DNA of 64,000 nucleotides from Circinella minor. Its lineage: Eukaryota > Mucoromycota > Mucoromycetes > Mucorales > Lichtheimiaceae. Positions 36,935 to 49,979 of this stretch are shown piece by piece. Location of the stretch: NCBI GenBank assembly GCA_016758965.1, contig JAEPRB010000156.1:33630-97629 (forward strand). Direction: 5' to 3'. The position numbers and the translations under genes are program-made. Numbering within the stretch: position 1 is the stretch's first letter; each line of letters begins with the position of its first letter. The notes below the pieces were generated by a model, which saw nothing but the letters and a program-made list of their open reading frames with translations, was not told the DNA's origin and did no database searches.

Positions 36935-38897
36935 CTTTTTTATTTATTTTCTTTTAAAATAAACTTTTTATTTACAAACAAATAAGTGGATTATGATTCT
37001 ATGTGTGTTTTTATGTTTGACAATGGTAATAGTGATGGGTAACACTCGTACATGTAGCTTTATTATCACCTTTTTTTTCACAAATAAAAACAACTATGTA
37101 GCATGACAATGCTGAGAACAACACACAAATATTCTGTTTTTTTATACGATTCCACCTTTTTTGGTTTGTAATCCTATCACAGGAATAAATATGTTTTGTA
37201 TATAGACATTACAGAAGCTATTACAGACGAAAACCGCATAATGAGTAAACTCACTCTATATAATTAAGTTTACATAGAATAACATGGTTACCTGAAGCGC
37301 GTAACTTTTTTTTATGAACAATGAGTTGCCGTAATTATAATTTAGGATATTTGAAACAAATGTTATAAAATCCAAAAGGCTTAACACCTGTACATAAAAA
37401 TTCTTTACTTTACAGAGGTTAGTATTATTAACTCTCCATACAAAAGTTCACCATGTCTTTTTGTGATGTCTTATTGAATACATATATGCGTTATGGATAA
37501 TTTATTACTTTTAATTTTGACATACATCTAGTTACTAAAAGTAGAATGTCATTTTTTCATGGGGCACCGGAAAACAGCATTTTAAAATGGAAATAATAAA
37601 AATCTGGCATTGATAATAAAGTTTTGCTCTTTCGGTTAGAATGTCAAGAGTATATGTATTCTAGGTGTACTATTAATGTCGCGTGCTACTCATTGTGCTT
37701 TTATGTGGTACTTTTTTTTTAATTCCGTTGATACTTCATTATTACCATATAATCATAAAACTTTATCATTATTACCATATAGTCATAAAGCTTTATCATT
37801 ATTACTACTACGTATAAAGGGCTGGAATCTATTTCCGGTTTTAAAATAAAAAAAAAATCGTGAGAGACTCCCTATTATTATCATCTTTAATAAATGCGAG
37901 GTGCTCGTTATCAACAAAGTTTTTATTTAAAAAAGAAAGGAATTACTAAAGCTTTGTAAAATGTGATCAACAGAAAAGTGAAAAAATGCTATTTTACGGT
38001 AAAATGAGACGAATACGTACAGTAATTTTAATAACAAAAATAATGCTGTGATAATAATAATAAGATTTACAAAATTATTTTATTTGCTCAAACACATTTG
38101 AAAGTGGTGTTCGTTTTTCAGACGGTGAAAGTATGAGCGAGAAGGATATTAAAATTAAGCTTTGATTATTTTCCTGAGTAGATAAGGGATTATGTTGTAC
38201 ATAAGTCCATAAAAAAAATCCAAAGCTCAATTTGGCTAGTTTACTAATTCACAAGATAACCAATAGGCTTGAATTATTATTTGGATTGTGCTAACTTAGT
38301 GCCAAGTAGAACTTTTTTCATTTTCCTTATATCGCAATTAGTACCTGTACATTAAATACAAAGTATTTTTCATAATGAATCCAATACACTATACGTTATA
38401 TTTTTATTTTTTCACTATCTATAAATTCAAAATAGCATACAAAGCACATAAGACAGTTGATTTTTTCAAATGAATTACATGAGTCGTCGTGAATAATCAT
38501 GTTTGTTTCATACCTGATTACATAACAAGAAAAGTTTTTTTTACTATATGTACGTACACAGTTTCTTATTTAATATGATGTTAGTCTTATATATTACTTT
38601 TACTATATTTCAAAACGTGGAAATGTTTCCAAGTTACACTTAAAAACCTTACATTTCCGATGCACTTCTCACACCATTTTCGATTACCCGCGCTCTTACC
38701 ATCTGATGACCACTACAAATATCACGGCCCCATTGACATGAGAAAATATACTACGTATTTCCTCTTTTTTCTATGATAGGAACAATAATCGCAATTCGTA
38801 TATAAAGGACGCCTCGAAGTTCACAGAATAGCTTTGTATAATCACAATATTATATCCCAAATAAAACATAACACACCATTTTTATTATATTAAAATA
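36935..38897. other. Intergenic, repeat copy B to mpaB-family gene
   Basis: Almost 2 kb without a supported gene. It includes the 30-bp tandem repeat listed separately. A TATAAA-like element (TATATAAAGG at about 38800) lies 90 bp upstream of the next start codon. Confidence 0.5.
37736..37820. repeat. 30-bp tandem repeat, about 2.7 copies
   Basis: Unit ATTACCATATARTCATAAAR then CTTTATCATT, at 37741-37770 and 37771-37800, with a partial diverged third copy to 37820. The first two units differ at two or three positions. It is a small minisatellite in non-coding DNA. Confidence 0.85.
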
Positions 38898-40544
38898 ATG
38901 GAATTTACTAACAATAATCTCCTTCCGTATATCAACAAGAATGTTTTCCCATTCCTCGATACCTATATTTCAAAATTTTCCTCATGGATTATAAATGTCA
39001 ATCGTACACAACTTGCGTCTATAGTTGGTACTTTTTTCGTTTGTTACCTGGCTACTGTTCGGCATTATCGATATCAATATATTAATGAATTGCGTCGCAA
39101 GTATCCTGATCCAAACATTGCTCTGAAAAATTCTCAAGTTGCTGCTGAGGTGTTTGATATTACTTTTAGACGAGAGTTTCCAGGTACATAATGCATAATA
39201 CTTTGTGTTTGTTTACCGTATTACTAATAGTATCATAATTATCAGATTAACAATCATTATTAATTAAGACTCACAACATTAACAATCTTCTTTTTTTTTG
39301 TTTTGACTACGTACTAGCACTTCATCACCATGGATTCGAATTAGCCTTACTTCGATCAGTCACCATTCCTTCTATCAGTAAGCTTCTTATTGCCACAGGT
39401 GAAGCTTTTCATCGTCCGCAAAAACGAGAAGAAGACTCGTACTTGATTTTAGTATGTTATGATAGTAATATAATAATAATAAAAAAGCTCAATAACATGT
39501 TGTGTGATTATAGTAATAAAGCTTATTAACGAACTGTCACTTTTGTTGACGCTATTATAATTATAATGTAGCATGAAATGCTGGATGTGCATCCACATGT
39601 TGAATTTTTACGAGAGAAGAATCCCAAAATGACGCAAAATGAAGTTGCCTTGCAAACATTTAGACGTGATCACTCAATTGCTCGTTTGAACGAAATCCAC
39701 GCTAGATATCCTACTATTAAACATGGCGATTTTCTTTTTCAACTAGTGTTGTTTGTCAATGAGCCGATCTTTTGGATTAACAAATTTGGTTACCGAAAAC
39801 TAGACCAATTGGAAATTAATGTACGTTCGCTATAAACTATTTATTTTATTTAATATTTCATATCGTATCAATTAATTCCTATTTTTGCTGCTTATTTTTT
39901 GACAAACGTATGTAGGCTCTTTACAAGATGTGGTCTGATATTGCAAAGGAAATGAATTTGACCGATGTTCCACAATCAGCAGAAGAGATGATTGAATATA
40001 CTAAGGTATAGATACACATATATATAATTTTTTTTTCTAGTTCCATTTTTACTTATTATATTGAACTCTACTTTCTAAAAATGTATAGAAATACTCTGAA
40101 GAATTTGCCAAATTCCACGTTGCATGCCAAAAGATTTCTGATAGAAATATCAACAATGTTGTTTCACATAATGCGCCATCGTGGCTTCACGATTTTGTGC
40201 GAAAAACCTATTCATGTCGTTTAACACCAACTGATTGTGCAGCCACTGGCCTTCCACAAGCCCCACAATGGATGCAAGCAATATACAACTCTTACTGGTA
40301 TATTCATGGCTTTTATATCCGTTACTTTGCCTTTCCTGCCAAACATTCTTATCTTGGTACTGCTATTCTTCCTACTGAAGATAACGTGTTGATGCCTCAA
40401 TATTATGAGAAAGGACACTCTCACCCTACTTATCCAAATGGATACACATTTACAGAACTTGGCCCTGCCAAAATAAAATCGAATTTGTGTCCTATGCCTC
40501 ATATGCGGGCTTCTACTTGTCCTGTCGCGCACCATGTCGATTGA
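38898..40544 (+). CDS. mpaB/rubber-oxygenase (DUF2236) family protein, 5 exons
   Basis: Exons 38898-39183, 39318-39451, 39572-39820, 39916-40005 and 40089-40544 give about 404 residues. The family includes ER-bound mpaB, which oxidatively cleaves a farnesyl chain in mycophenolic acid synthesis, and bacterial latex-clearing proteins; members use haem or iron. A membrane segment IVGTFFVCYLATVRH (about 40-55) follows a short lumen- or cytosol-facing N-terminus, then HHHGFELALLRSVTIPSISK, FRRDHSIARLNEIHARYP, FQLVLFVNEPIFWINKFGYR, and ALYKMWSDIAKEMNLTDVP, which are typical of fungal members. The C-terminus is Cys/His-rich (NLCPMPHMRASTCPVAHH) and unusual. The start follows an A/T-rich leader with TATA upstream. 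Substrate is unknown; an isoprenoid is only a family-level guess. Confidence 0.8.
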
Positions 40545-41898
40545 ATACTGATAATCAATGGGTAATAGCTAAATTATTATTCTTATATATCCTTTTTATC
40601 ACTTTTTTTTTACCGTGTCTTCAAAACCCAGGTTTTTTTTTTTTGCCCCAACTTTAAAAATTATACACATTATGAGGAGAAAAAATATACAATCCTCTCG
40701 ACCTTTCTCGTTCACTTATCTTATTTTTTTATAATACGTATTTCATAACTGGGAATTAATGTTTACTAGTATTTATCTAATAATGTTTATTTTTGTGGTA
40801 ATGAGAACGATATATATTATCAGGCTATTATTTGATATAGTATAGTGATTAAAGGAATAGCTTTCTGTGATGTAGCTAATGCTTTAGATATTAGATTGTA
40901 TATATATAGTATAGCGGATCAAATTTCTCTATATACGTACATTCCTTCAAATATAATATTTTGCTAAATAAAAATTTCGTTTTCACTACGTACGTATCAA
41001 TTAACTTGCCTTGAAAATCGTTCTTATATACATAACTTGTCATGCACAAGTTAACACTGTATATACATATAAGAGTATTAAAACTACAGTGGAAAACCAT
41101 TACCATTTTTCGAGCATTTAAATTTATTATAATTCTAGCGAACTTAGTTTTAGATAGTAAAAATGTCACTTCTTTTTAGTCCGGATCATAGGATACGATA
41201 ATGCTGATCAAATTGTTAATATTGACGTTATGGTGCACACTCCTTATGAACCGCAATTTTATATAATTTTTTTGAATCCCTACTACTTTTCCATGTCATC
41301 ATGAAGTATACAAGACATCCATTATTATTGTTTTTAGGTGTCTTTTAGAACAGAAGTAGTGGATTACTTTTTTTTTATCTTTTTAAAAAAAAGTTTTAGG
41401 ATTTCAAAGTTGGCTACTTTTGGCTGGTAAAGTATGAATTTGAAACATCTAGAACATGATATAATTGGTGGGAACTACATTTAGCCTCCGGGAAAATATC
41501 TATGTGTAGGCCTATTTAAAAACCTCTTTTTATGATTATATACATATACTACCAATAACTTTTTTTTTGCCATTAACAATTTTTTACTTCCATTATTATA
41601 TCTAGAAATAAAAAAGTGTTTTCTTTATAACTGAATCATGAGTAAAAAGTGCCTATCAAAAATGTACGTATTTGATATGCTAAAGTAGAAAAAAAACCAG
41701 TAATTCTCATTTGTATGTCACTTATAATCATCTTGTTCTTTTATATACTAAATAATGGAGAGATAAAACATAAGCTGCAGGAAATAATAAAAAAAAGGAG
41801 TCTAGCAGTTAGTTTTTTTCAACTGTCAATAATAATACTAATGCACAAGTTAGTACTGATGTCGATCAATTCATCATTATACTAAGGATATAATGTTA
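40545..41898. other. Intergenic, mpaB-family 3' side
   Basis: About 1.35 kb of AT-rich DNA with no supported gene. Several TACGTA palindromes occur at about 40930-41000. It ends at the MITE. Confidence 0.5.
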
Positions 41899-42251
41899 TT
41901 GGTTTTTTCCAATCGATTTGCGCCCCGAGATTTTTTTTTTGCGTACATTTTTTTAATTTTTTGCATATAATTTTTTTTTTTTTTTGCGCATTGAATTTCC
42001 AAGTTTGCGTATATAAGCGCTAGAATTGTTGAGTCTGCAAAGCAGGTTAATGTGGAGGACTGTCAGAACTGGATCAGGCACTCTGCTTCATTTTTTGATA
42101 GGTATTTGGCTCTTGAGCCAATGCTTTAGTAAAGTCTACTATGAATAAACTGTTTTTTTATATACGCAAACTTGGAAATTCAATGCGCAAAAAAAAAATC
42201 TCGGGGCGCAAAAAAAAAAATTGTGTGCGCAAATCGATTGGAAAAAACCAA
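41899..42251 (+). mobile_element. Tc1/mariner-type MITE with TA target duplication
   Basis: A 353-bp element flanked by TA on both sides (41897-41898 and 42252-42253). Left terminus TTGGTTTTTTCCAATCGATT is exactly repeated inverted at the right terminus. The arms extend about 90-115 nt including TTGCGCATTGAATTTCC and AAGTTTGCGTATA, with A/T runs of differing length between. The central portion codes the last 37 codons of a transposase-like frame. It is non-autonomous: an internal deletion derivative of a larger element, inferred from the retained 3' coding end. Confidence 0.88.
42016..42129 (+). pseudogene. C-terminal fragment of a DDE (Tc1/mariner-like) transposase
   Basis: Inside the MITE an open frame reads SARIVESAKQVNVEDCQNW, then IRHSASFFDRYLALEPML and a TAG. 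The VEDCQNWIRHS...FFDRC-like ending is typical, from memory, of Tc1-family transposase C-termini in Mucorales. No catalytic DDE residues remain, so it cannot be active. Confidence 0.65.
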
Positions 42252-42253
42252 TA

Positions 42254-43074
42254 GTTATAGATTACTATATAGAGAAGCGGGATGTGAAATATTGAAATTG
42301 AAAATTGTGGACTATAAGGAGTGTGCCACCATAGTTACAGTAATCCATACCAACAAACTTCCAAACTTAACCACACTTTATTTTATTTACTGAAGCAGAG
42401 AACGATATATTCACTTAAGAGTCTGAATAAAAAACCAAGCTGTGAAATCTGTTTTTTGTTTTACATTTTATGTCAAATTTACATAGCATTGGGTATAATG
42501 CGGTAACTTCTGACCACTTCTTTATACTATTTTGTAAAACCCTTTGCTTAATTTAGAAGTGACTAGCTACTACTAAAAAAGACTTGAATAATGTCTGAAC
42601 GCAACTCAATTTAGTTTATTGTCAGACTATGATGCGGGATATATTTCATATATATCAAGAAGCATAAGTTGAGCTTTATTTTAAAGCATTATACAAATAT
42701 TCAGAAATTATCTTCTTTTCTGTTGTGCTATGTTTTTCTTTTTTATTATTGTTATCCAGTTAATCTTAGAGCTCAAGTTTGAGACAGAAAAGAAAAGATA
42801 TATGCAAAAACTTATCAAATGTTAGAATGTATTATCTGTATATACTTTTCTAATATATTATACTCATAAAACACCAAAAAGTGATGCAATGATGTAAAAT
42901 CTTTTGTTCAAACCAGTATAACATTATATTATTCGAACAAAGTATACATCACACAATCTTTAAAAATACTAAAAACATACCTACAAAGCTATAAATTAGT
43001 TATTAATATCTATCAGATTTTATTTTCAATGAAAGATAAAATAAGCTTTCATTTATCTCCAGTTCTAAAACAGC
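42254..43074. other. Intergenic, STRA6-like gene 3' side
   Basis: About 820 bp, AT-rich, no supported gene. A 73-codon frame overlaps the MITE end and is a chance ORF. Confidence 0.5.
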
Positions 43075-46000
43075 TTATTTTTCAATAACTGGATTCCTTA
43101 TTCTTTTTTCTTTCTTCTTTTCCTTCTTTTCGTATCTTTTCCGAGAACGACGTAACTTTTTTTTTTTGAGTAATAAATAACATTAGAATTAGTATATATC
43201 TAAAATGTACTATAAACGCTCAATATTGACATCAGTACTACCATTGTAGGATAATGAATACATACCATCGGGTTATTAATCAATGTGTATGCTAAAAACC
43301 AGCGGGTCTTGGCTCGCGGTGTGCTAGCATTAGCAATGAAATTTTCCACACCTACTGATAGCATTGGACTTTCCGGATCCACTCGATGAGCAGCACATAA
43401 TTTGACATTGTTTTCCTGTGGTGCCTTGAGGCAAGGTAGTAGACATTCAATAAAAACCAACATAATTGGATTATTGTACTCGTGTTCGGCTAACAACTAT
43501 TTTTTTTTAAAAAAAAAAAGTATGGCGCCAATGAGATTATTATCAAATAGTAATATCAATGTTTAAATCGATACTGTCTTTATTTATTTTTTTATCTTAT
43601 GAACATACCATACCACAATACCCAACAAACCCTACAAATTTGTTCAAAACAAGACAATAAAATAAATATGTAAGCTTATGCATAATATTTTTTTAAGCAT
43701 ATTTTCTAATATTTGGAAATAAAAAAAAAAAGTTATATTTACCTCCATCACCGCGACGTACTGACCATGTTTCTGCATTCCGGTCCACACGCAAACTGAA
43801 CAATGGATAGCGTAATACTAACTTTAATGTTCGAATGATATAAGAAGTCAAGGCACGTGTCATGGATGTAAACATCATAAAATACCAATAATGAAGCAAT
43901 GGAGCACGGTTTTGTATACTAAAACGAGTTCCACTTTTAATAAATAACATGATGGTAATCCGTTTTTGAATCATTTGAACCAACAATGCAATAAAGAAGC
44001 TCATGAAAAAAATTCCATAACCAACATGATTTAGAATAGCATCTCGTAAACGGTCTAGTTGGATAAGCATTGCAATGCCAGTTCCAATCAATGTTACTTC
44101 AATCATAAAATAAAGTGTCCCTGTAAATCCAAATCCGACACATACACCTAAAAACCGAATAGCATCATCAAGATCGATACTACATTAAAAAGCAAGGTTT
44201 AAAATACCGTTAGATGTATATATATGTATAAATAAAAAAAAATACATCAGAAAATTAATAACACAAAATAAAAGCAGAAAATCTTACTCGTTATTTTTCT
44301 TGCCTTTAAAAAGAAGATAATTCCCATTTCGAAGCCGTAAAATATCTTTAGTAGTGCGTCGTAAAAGTCCTAATGAATATATCATACAGACTGACGGGGG
44401 TTTTTTTTTTCATGTTAGTATCCATGATATAATAGTGATTATATTTTACAAGAAGAGAAAGAATATTTACACCCCCCAGCACCAATAGTGGCAACAAAGA
44501 CTGCAATTTGCATAAGCATATATGATTTGATCGCGAATGCCATTGGATCAGGATGATATTGAAACTGAGCAAGGTATGGCGACCAAGCACAAATATGGAG
44601 AGGAACAACACCACCAACGCCAAGCATTTGAATAAGAAGAATAGGAATCTATAATAGGTAGACACGCAAATTATTTGTCAAAACCCGATATACATTTTCA
44701 GACAAATCACTCATTTTTATTTATTTATTTACCAGTTGAGCCAAACAATAGATCAAAAGAGTAAGAGATACTTTAACCGCAAAAGGTATTCTAAAAAGAA
44801 AATAAAGGTTTTGATATATTATCATCAGTTTATTTGATGAGATTTTGCGTGTAAACAAACTGTATCTTTACCTCACATATTTATCAGTTCCAAACATCCA
44901 ACGAACTGTTTCCATACTCCAAAGAGCCGGTCGACGATGTTGTTGTTGTTGTTGCCCTTTCATTCTAATATTTGAAATCAGCCATTTCCAAATACGCACA
45001 TGTAATGATCGACGTACATTACGCTTGACACTAAACTCTTTGGAGCCAAAAAGTCTTTTTACATATTGTTCTTCGATATCTGATACTTCCAAAAATTTCA
45101 AACGACATTGATCACAAGAGCGGAACGTAAACACTCGAATTAAAAAATAGAAAACAATAGCTGTATAAGCTATAATGGCAGGCACGGAAGCAATTACATT
45201 TAGTACGAGAAAAGGAACATCACGTGCATAAGTAACAATAAAGGACGGCAAGTCAATAGCAACCCGAAGAGTAAATAATACAAATGTTGTATAAAGTCCA
45301 AGCATATTGGCAATACGAGAACGATAACTTGCTGAAAAACAAAGAAAAACTGGATAAAAGTAAACGGCATATAGAAAAAAGGAAATAAAGAGTTCTGAAA
45401 AAAAAAATAGAGTAATTAGATATTATTGTTCTTGTTTAATTTTTTTTCTTATTGAGCTCATTTATCATCAACTATTTCCATATAAACATTATATATAATT
45501 ACCAATCATTTTAGCTGCTCGAGGTAACCATTCATCAAAAATAACAGATTGAAAATTGATCAAATTCCAAGCTTGACTAAAAATAAATGAACCTAGTTTT
45601 TTTTTTTCTCTTTGTTATTATCATAGTATTATTTTATTCATAAAAATTATTAATATCAAACCCTAATTAGCCCATATATTGTACATAGCATTATTATTAC
45701 CAATTGCAATGAAAATACACATATTCATTGGGTGAGAAGGTTGACGGCAAAGGAATCGTAAAGGGCTATATAAAAATATAGAAATATTAATTAATAATAT
45801 ATATATATTATAAATTAAAAAAAAAAAACTTACGGTGGGAACTCGAATGAAGAGGTAACAAATGTCATAACAGTAAAACAGGCAGGCACCAATATAAAAT
45901 TGATTAATGCTAAATATTGTAAAGCTGACGCAACTATGTATAACATATGTAATTAATTCCACTGTGTTACTGAAAATATCTTCATGTTAATGAAAACCTA

Positions 46001-47275
46001 AGTAAAATATTATATTTCTTACTTTTTGAACATATTTTAGTGACCGTTGTTTTTGACTTATCTACGTATAAACCAGCATAAATATATGTAAAACAAAGTG
46101 GATTTGCTCGGGATCCATAGATTGCAATTTCCTATCATATATTGATATTATGAAAAGTTAATAATTATATTTGCTTATAACTTGGAGGATGTTAATAAGA
46201 AAACATATATATATTCGATACTGACAATAAATCGAGTTTTACGTGGCAAGGTAACATCAGCCACTGAACGAGAGTTACGTATAATACCAGTCGAATAATT
46301 TCCCAAAAGGTGATTATTTGTGTCTCTGTACTGATAAGTAATAATTATAGCACGATCAAATGCTAATTCATAAAAAACTGCATGTTTATCCGCCCTTTGA
46401 ACTGATGGTAGTAATGTAAAATTCTATATTGTTTAGTAAAAATGATGTAAGTAACTATAAATCATATGACCTTTAAAAAATCATGAGTGTGTTATAAATA
46501 AAGGAAAGATGAATAGACATATATGTGGGCATGTGTGCATTCGTTTACCATAGCATTATCATCAGTCATGTATTGCATATATTCACCATGTACAGCAATG
46601 GTTTGTACTAGTGGAGAATCGGAAATAGCTACAATCTTATCACCTGTTTCTTCAAAAGAATCACCATCATCCCTGAATACGTTATCAGTTGGTTTATAAC
46701 GATTCGGAGCACAACATCCTCCCACTACGTATATTTATTTATTTTTGAATCAATTATTATTTTTATGATCAAACCTCCTTTTTTTTATTGTATTATATAT
46801 ATAATATTTACCGGTGGCAATTGATAACTGTGTTTCCGTTAAAGATACATTGACTTTGTTGATATATAATTGTCAATACAAAATTAATGAGATCCTCTAA
46901 ATCATTATAAATAAGTCCAAATAATTACCATATTGTTGTGGATAATAAATCCAATCATCAGATTGATATGTTTGCCAGCCATCATAATCTTGATTAATAC
47001 GTAGACATGCTCCATCTTTTAATAAATTTGGCTTTCTATATTATAATAGGTATAGATTTATTTCTCAGTTATTCTCAAACTACTTTAATAGATTTATTAT
47101 TACCCATTTAATTTTTCCCAGCATTGTGTAGTAAATGCAACTACGTAGATATGAAATAAAAATATTAGAATATTTTGTATGTTATAATTGCATATGCATT
47201 GATTATTATGATTATACCTCCACGAGTAAGACGTAATAAGAATACAGCAATTACTATAAGTATGCAGAAAACCAT
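43075..47275 (-). CDS. STRA6-like multipass membrane receptor (18 exons)
   Basis: Exons: 47275-47218, 47140-47104, 47035-46929, 46853-46812, 46724-46549, 46423-46226, 46131-46023, 45933-45834, 45765-45701, 45592-45503, 45394-44872, 44790-44733, 44648-44471, 44390-44288, 44179-43743, 43631-43609, 43496-43266 and 43155-43075, about 871 residues in one frame. STRA6 in vertebrates takes up retinol from its binding protein. Here a signal or anchor helix (MVFCILIVIAVFLL) precedes a roughly 230-residue Cys-containing extracellular region (VGGCCAPNRYKP, WIYYPQQYG). About eight or more helices follow, then the STRA6-like end: NRAPLLHYWYFMMF, a RVDRNAETWSVRRGDGGF block, VGYCGMLLAEHEYNNPIM, and RWFLAYTLINNPM. 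The tail is Lys/Arg-rich. Splicing of exons 14, 16 and 18 was chosen by frame and family match. The ligand in a fungus is unknown; STRA6 kinship is from pattern recognition. Confidence 0.75.
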
Positions 47276-47585
47276 TTGTTTCAAATGTGATTTTTTCTTT
47301 TAAAAAAAAAGGTAAATCTATTAAATATTTCTCGTTCTAAGTTATATAATATTCAAGTATTCATGTCAATAAAGGAGAAACTCTACATAGAAAATACTGA
47401 TCGTATCACCAAAATAATGGATCCATGACAACAAAAAAGAAAAAAAAATGTGGATATCATTTCCATATGCGGTTGTTGCGTGGCTGATATTCATTTTTTT
47501 TTTTTTGAAGTTTCACCAGCTTTTTTTTTTTTCCTGCAACAAAAATATAAAAATAAAGCATTTGTGCGTGTAAAAAGATCAAACA
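47276..47585. other. Divergent intergenic region, STRA6-like / TPR protein
   Basis: 310 bp between two start codons in opposite directions, so probably a shared promoter region. T-rich runs at 47495-47535 and an A/T-rich leader precede the TPR gene. No gene is seen. Confidence 0.5.
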
Positions 47586-49454
47586 ATGAGTCGACCTCAA
47601 AATAGACGTGTTGGTAAACCAAAGAATGAGAAACCAAAAAAGAAAGTAAAAGACCCTGAAACTTTTGACGACTTTTTGGCAGGTAAAGTAAATAAGAAAG
47701 AATAGATCTTTAGAAAATAGTGGGAAAGTAAAGAAGTTTAATTTAAATAAACTAATCTTTGGGGGGGGTTATTGTCAATCGATTTATAGAGGGAATCACG
47801 TTTGAAGAACAAGGTGAACGATATAAAGAAGGTGATCGTGCCCAACGTAATTATGAACGAGCAGCTGATATGTATTCGAAAGCTCACAGTTTGAATGATC
47901 AAGACGCGGATTGTCTTTACAATTGGTAAAAAAATAACTCTTATTTGGCGTAGAGCTTTAGTTTAATAAAGGAATAAAGGAAGGGGAAATTGAAGCTTAT
48001 ATTATACTAATGAAAAACTGTAAATTATTATTATTGTTATTAGGGGACGCGTATTATATATCTTGGTTGGATTTTACCCTGCTCATACAGAACCAGAAGA
48101 AAAATTAAAAAAATTGGATCAAGCAATTGAAAAGTTTCGAGGAGCATTAACATTAGCTGCTAATAAAACTGATGCTCAATTTAATTTGGCTCAAGCATTA
48201 CATTTACGTTCAGAAATCTTGCAAGATACCACAGAAGTGGATAATTCATATATGCAATCAGCTATGGGTAGGGTATTATTAATTGTGGAGGGGGACTATC
48301 GGGGAATTCGAAAAATATACTCATTTAAAATATATATATATATATTTCGTCTGTGATCGATTTTTTTTTATCCAGCATTACAAGAAGCTATTACATTATT
48401 TGAAGCAGTTTATGATTTACAAGAAAAAGAATTTAATGATCAAAATACAAATGAATCAGATCATCAACAAGAACAAAAACATGATCATGACCATCATGAT
48501 CACGAGCATAAACATGAAAAAGAAGAAAAAGATGTCCCAGCAACAATATCATCATCATCAGAATATACAACTGTAACCGAAGTAGAACCAACTACTGCAT
48601 ATTCATTAATTGATACATTATTATCCATGGCTGATACAATGACTACAATGGCATCTATGCTTGCCTCATACCAATCATCGGTTGATTTATTTAGCAAGTC
48701 CCGATCCAAACTTAGTATTGCTGAAAAATGGCTTGCAACAACATCTGAAGATAGCAAAGAACATACCCAAGCTCGTATCCAAGTTAATTTAAAGGAAGCA
48801 CAAAACTTTTCAGCACAAGCGGAACGATCTTTTTTGGCTTCCAAAACCGTTGATCATGAACTATTTCAGCAAGCTATTGGTCGCCTTGATGCTATTATTG
48901 AACAATTAGATTCACGACATGTAGAAGCAATGTGTGACAGAGGAGATGTTCTTGGCACTTATGCTGAATTATTGACCAAACAAGAAGGAAATAAACCTAC
49001 TACTGATGTTTGGCATTACTATGCTCAAGCTGACAAATCATTAAAAGCGGCGTTGCAGATAGAAAACAAGAATTTGAATATACTCAACAAATTAGGTGAT
49101 TTGAGTATAGCTCGGGCACGACTTGATCTCCCAGTGGCCAAGCGAAATAGGGCGCAATTATTAAAGAACGCCGAGTTCTATTTTAAACAAGCTGTGGACA
49201 CAGACCGTCAAGTTTTAACAAGCGGTTACGTGGGCTGGGCATATAGTACTTGGGCACTTGAAGTATGGGCACAAGTTCCTGATAAAAAAAAAGCAGCTGA
49301 AAAAATCATTAAACTTTGGCTTGCAAGAGGGGGATCAGCTGAAATGTTTGGGGATATTACAGAAGATGTCGAAATCCTTGATTCCGAGTTTATTGAATGG
49401 GTCAACGAAAACTTTTTTGAATTGGAAGAAACCAGTAGTAGTGATGAAGAGTAG
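47586..49454 (+). CDS. TPR-repeat protein of unknown function (4 exons)
   Basis: Exons 47586-47682, 47790-47925, 48044-48267 and 48376-49454 give about 511 residues. The N-terminus is very basic (RRVGKPKNEKPKKKVKD, possible nuclear signal). TPR-like helices follow: RYKEGDRAQRNYERAADMY, LNDQDADCLYNWGRVLYILV, KLDQAIEKFRGALTLAANK, and further pairs from about residue 280 to 460. A His/Asp/Glu-rich loop (HDHDHHDHEHKHEKEE, about 187-205) interrupts the repeats and could bind divalent metal. The C-terminus is acidic (EEL/TSSSDEE). It resembles uncharacterised fungal TPR proteins; I cannot name a specific ortholog. No membrane segment is seen. Confidence 0.8.
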
Positions 49455-49979
49455 ATGAGATATTATAGATGATATTATAGATAATAATTTTTTATATTCT
49501 TTTTTTGGATTGTAATACAATACATTATATTTTTATAAATCACACAAGTATCACACAATCACACAATCACAACACATCACACAATATTCACACACACAAA
49601 AAAAACTAGTTATAAAAAAATATACCTTTTAGGGAAATATTTACTTTTTGTTTTGATCCCTAAAGTTTCCCCGAACACAAAAGATCATAAAAACGTGATT
49701 CATGTACAGCTTTAGAATAATAGTGATTTAATTTAAAAGATTTCTTTGTAAAAAAAAATAAAAAAACAAATAAAAAATAAAAAACAAAAAGTGAATGATA
49801 TATATATATATAATATGTGACAAGAAAAAGAAAAATTACAGGTAAAAAGAAAATATGAATGATTACAACGAACAAAAAAAAAAAAAGATGGAATTAATAG
49901 TATAGATGATAATAAGAGGGGGATCTGTGGGATAAGGATGAAGGTAATGATTTAATAATAAATATTATAATAGCGAAAT
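49455..49979. other. Convergent 3' intergenic region
   Basis: 525 bp between converging genes. It includes a short CACAATCA-type tandem run at about 49541-49600 (ATCACACA/ACACAATC units), T/A homopolymers and an AT repeat near 49799-49815. No gene is seen. Confidence 0.55.

Noticed and set aside
43200..43265. STRA6-like protein ending by read-through after NNPM (VCIHYPTMVV...)
   Set aside because: A consensus donor GTATGT follows ATG at 43266, and the downstream exon 43155-43075 continues with a Lys/Arg-rich tail as in the family.
45633..45700. Continuation of STRA6-like exon 9 as GNNNAMYNIWAN
   Set aside because: It ends in a stop. The GTAATA donor after IAI and the acceptor at 45593-45594 restore frame with GSFIFSQAWNLIN.
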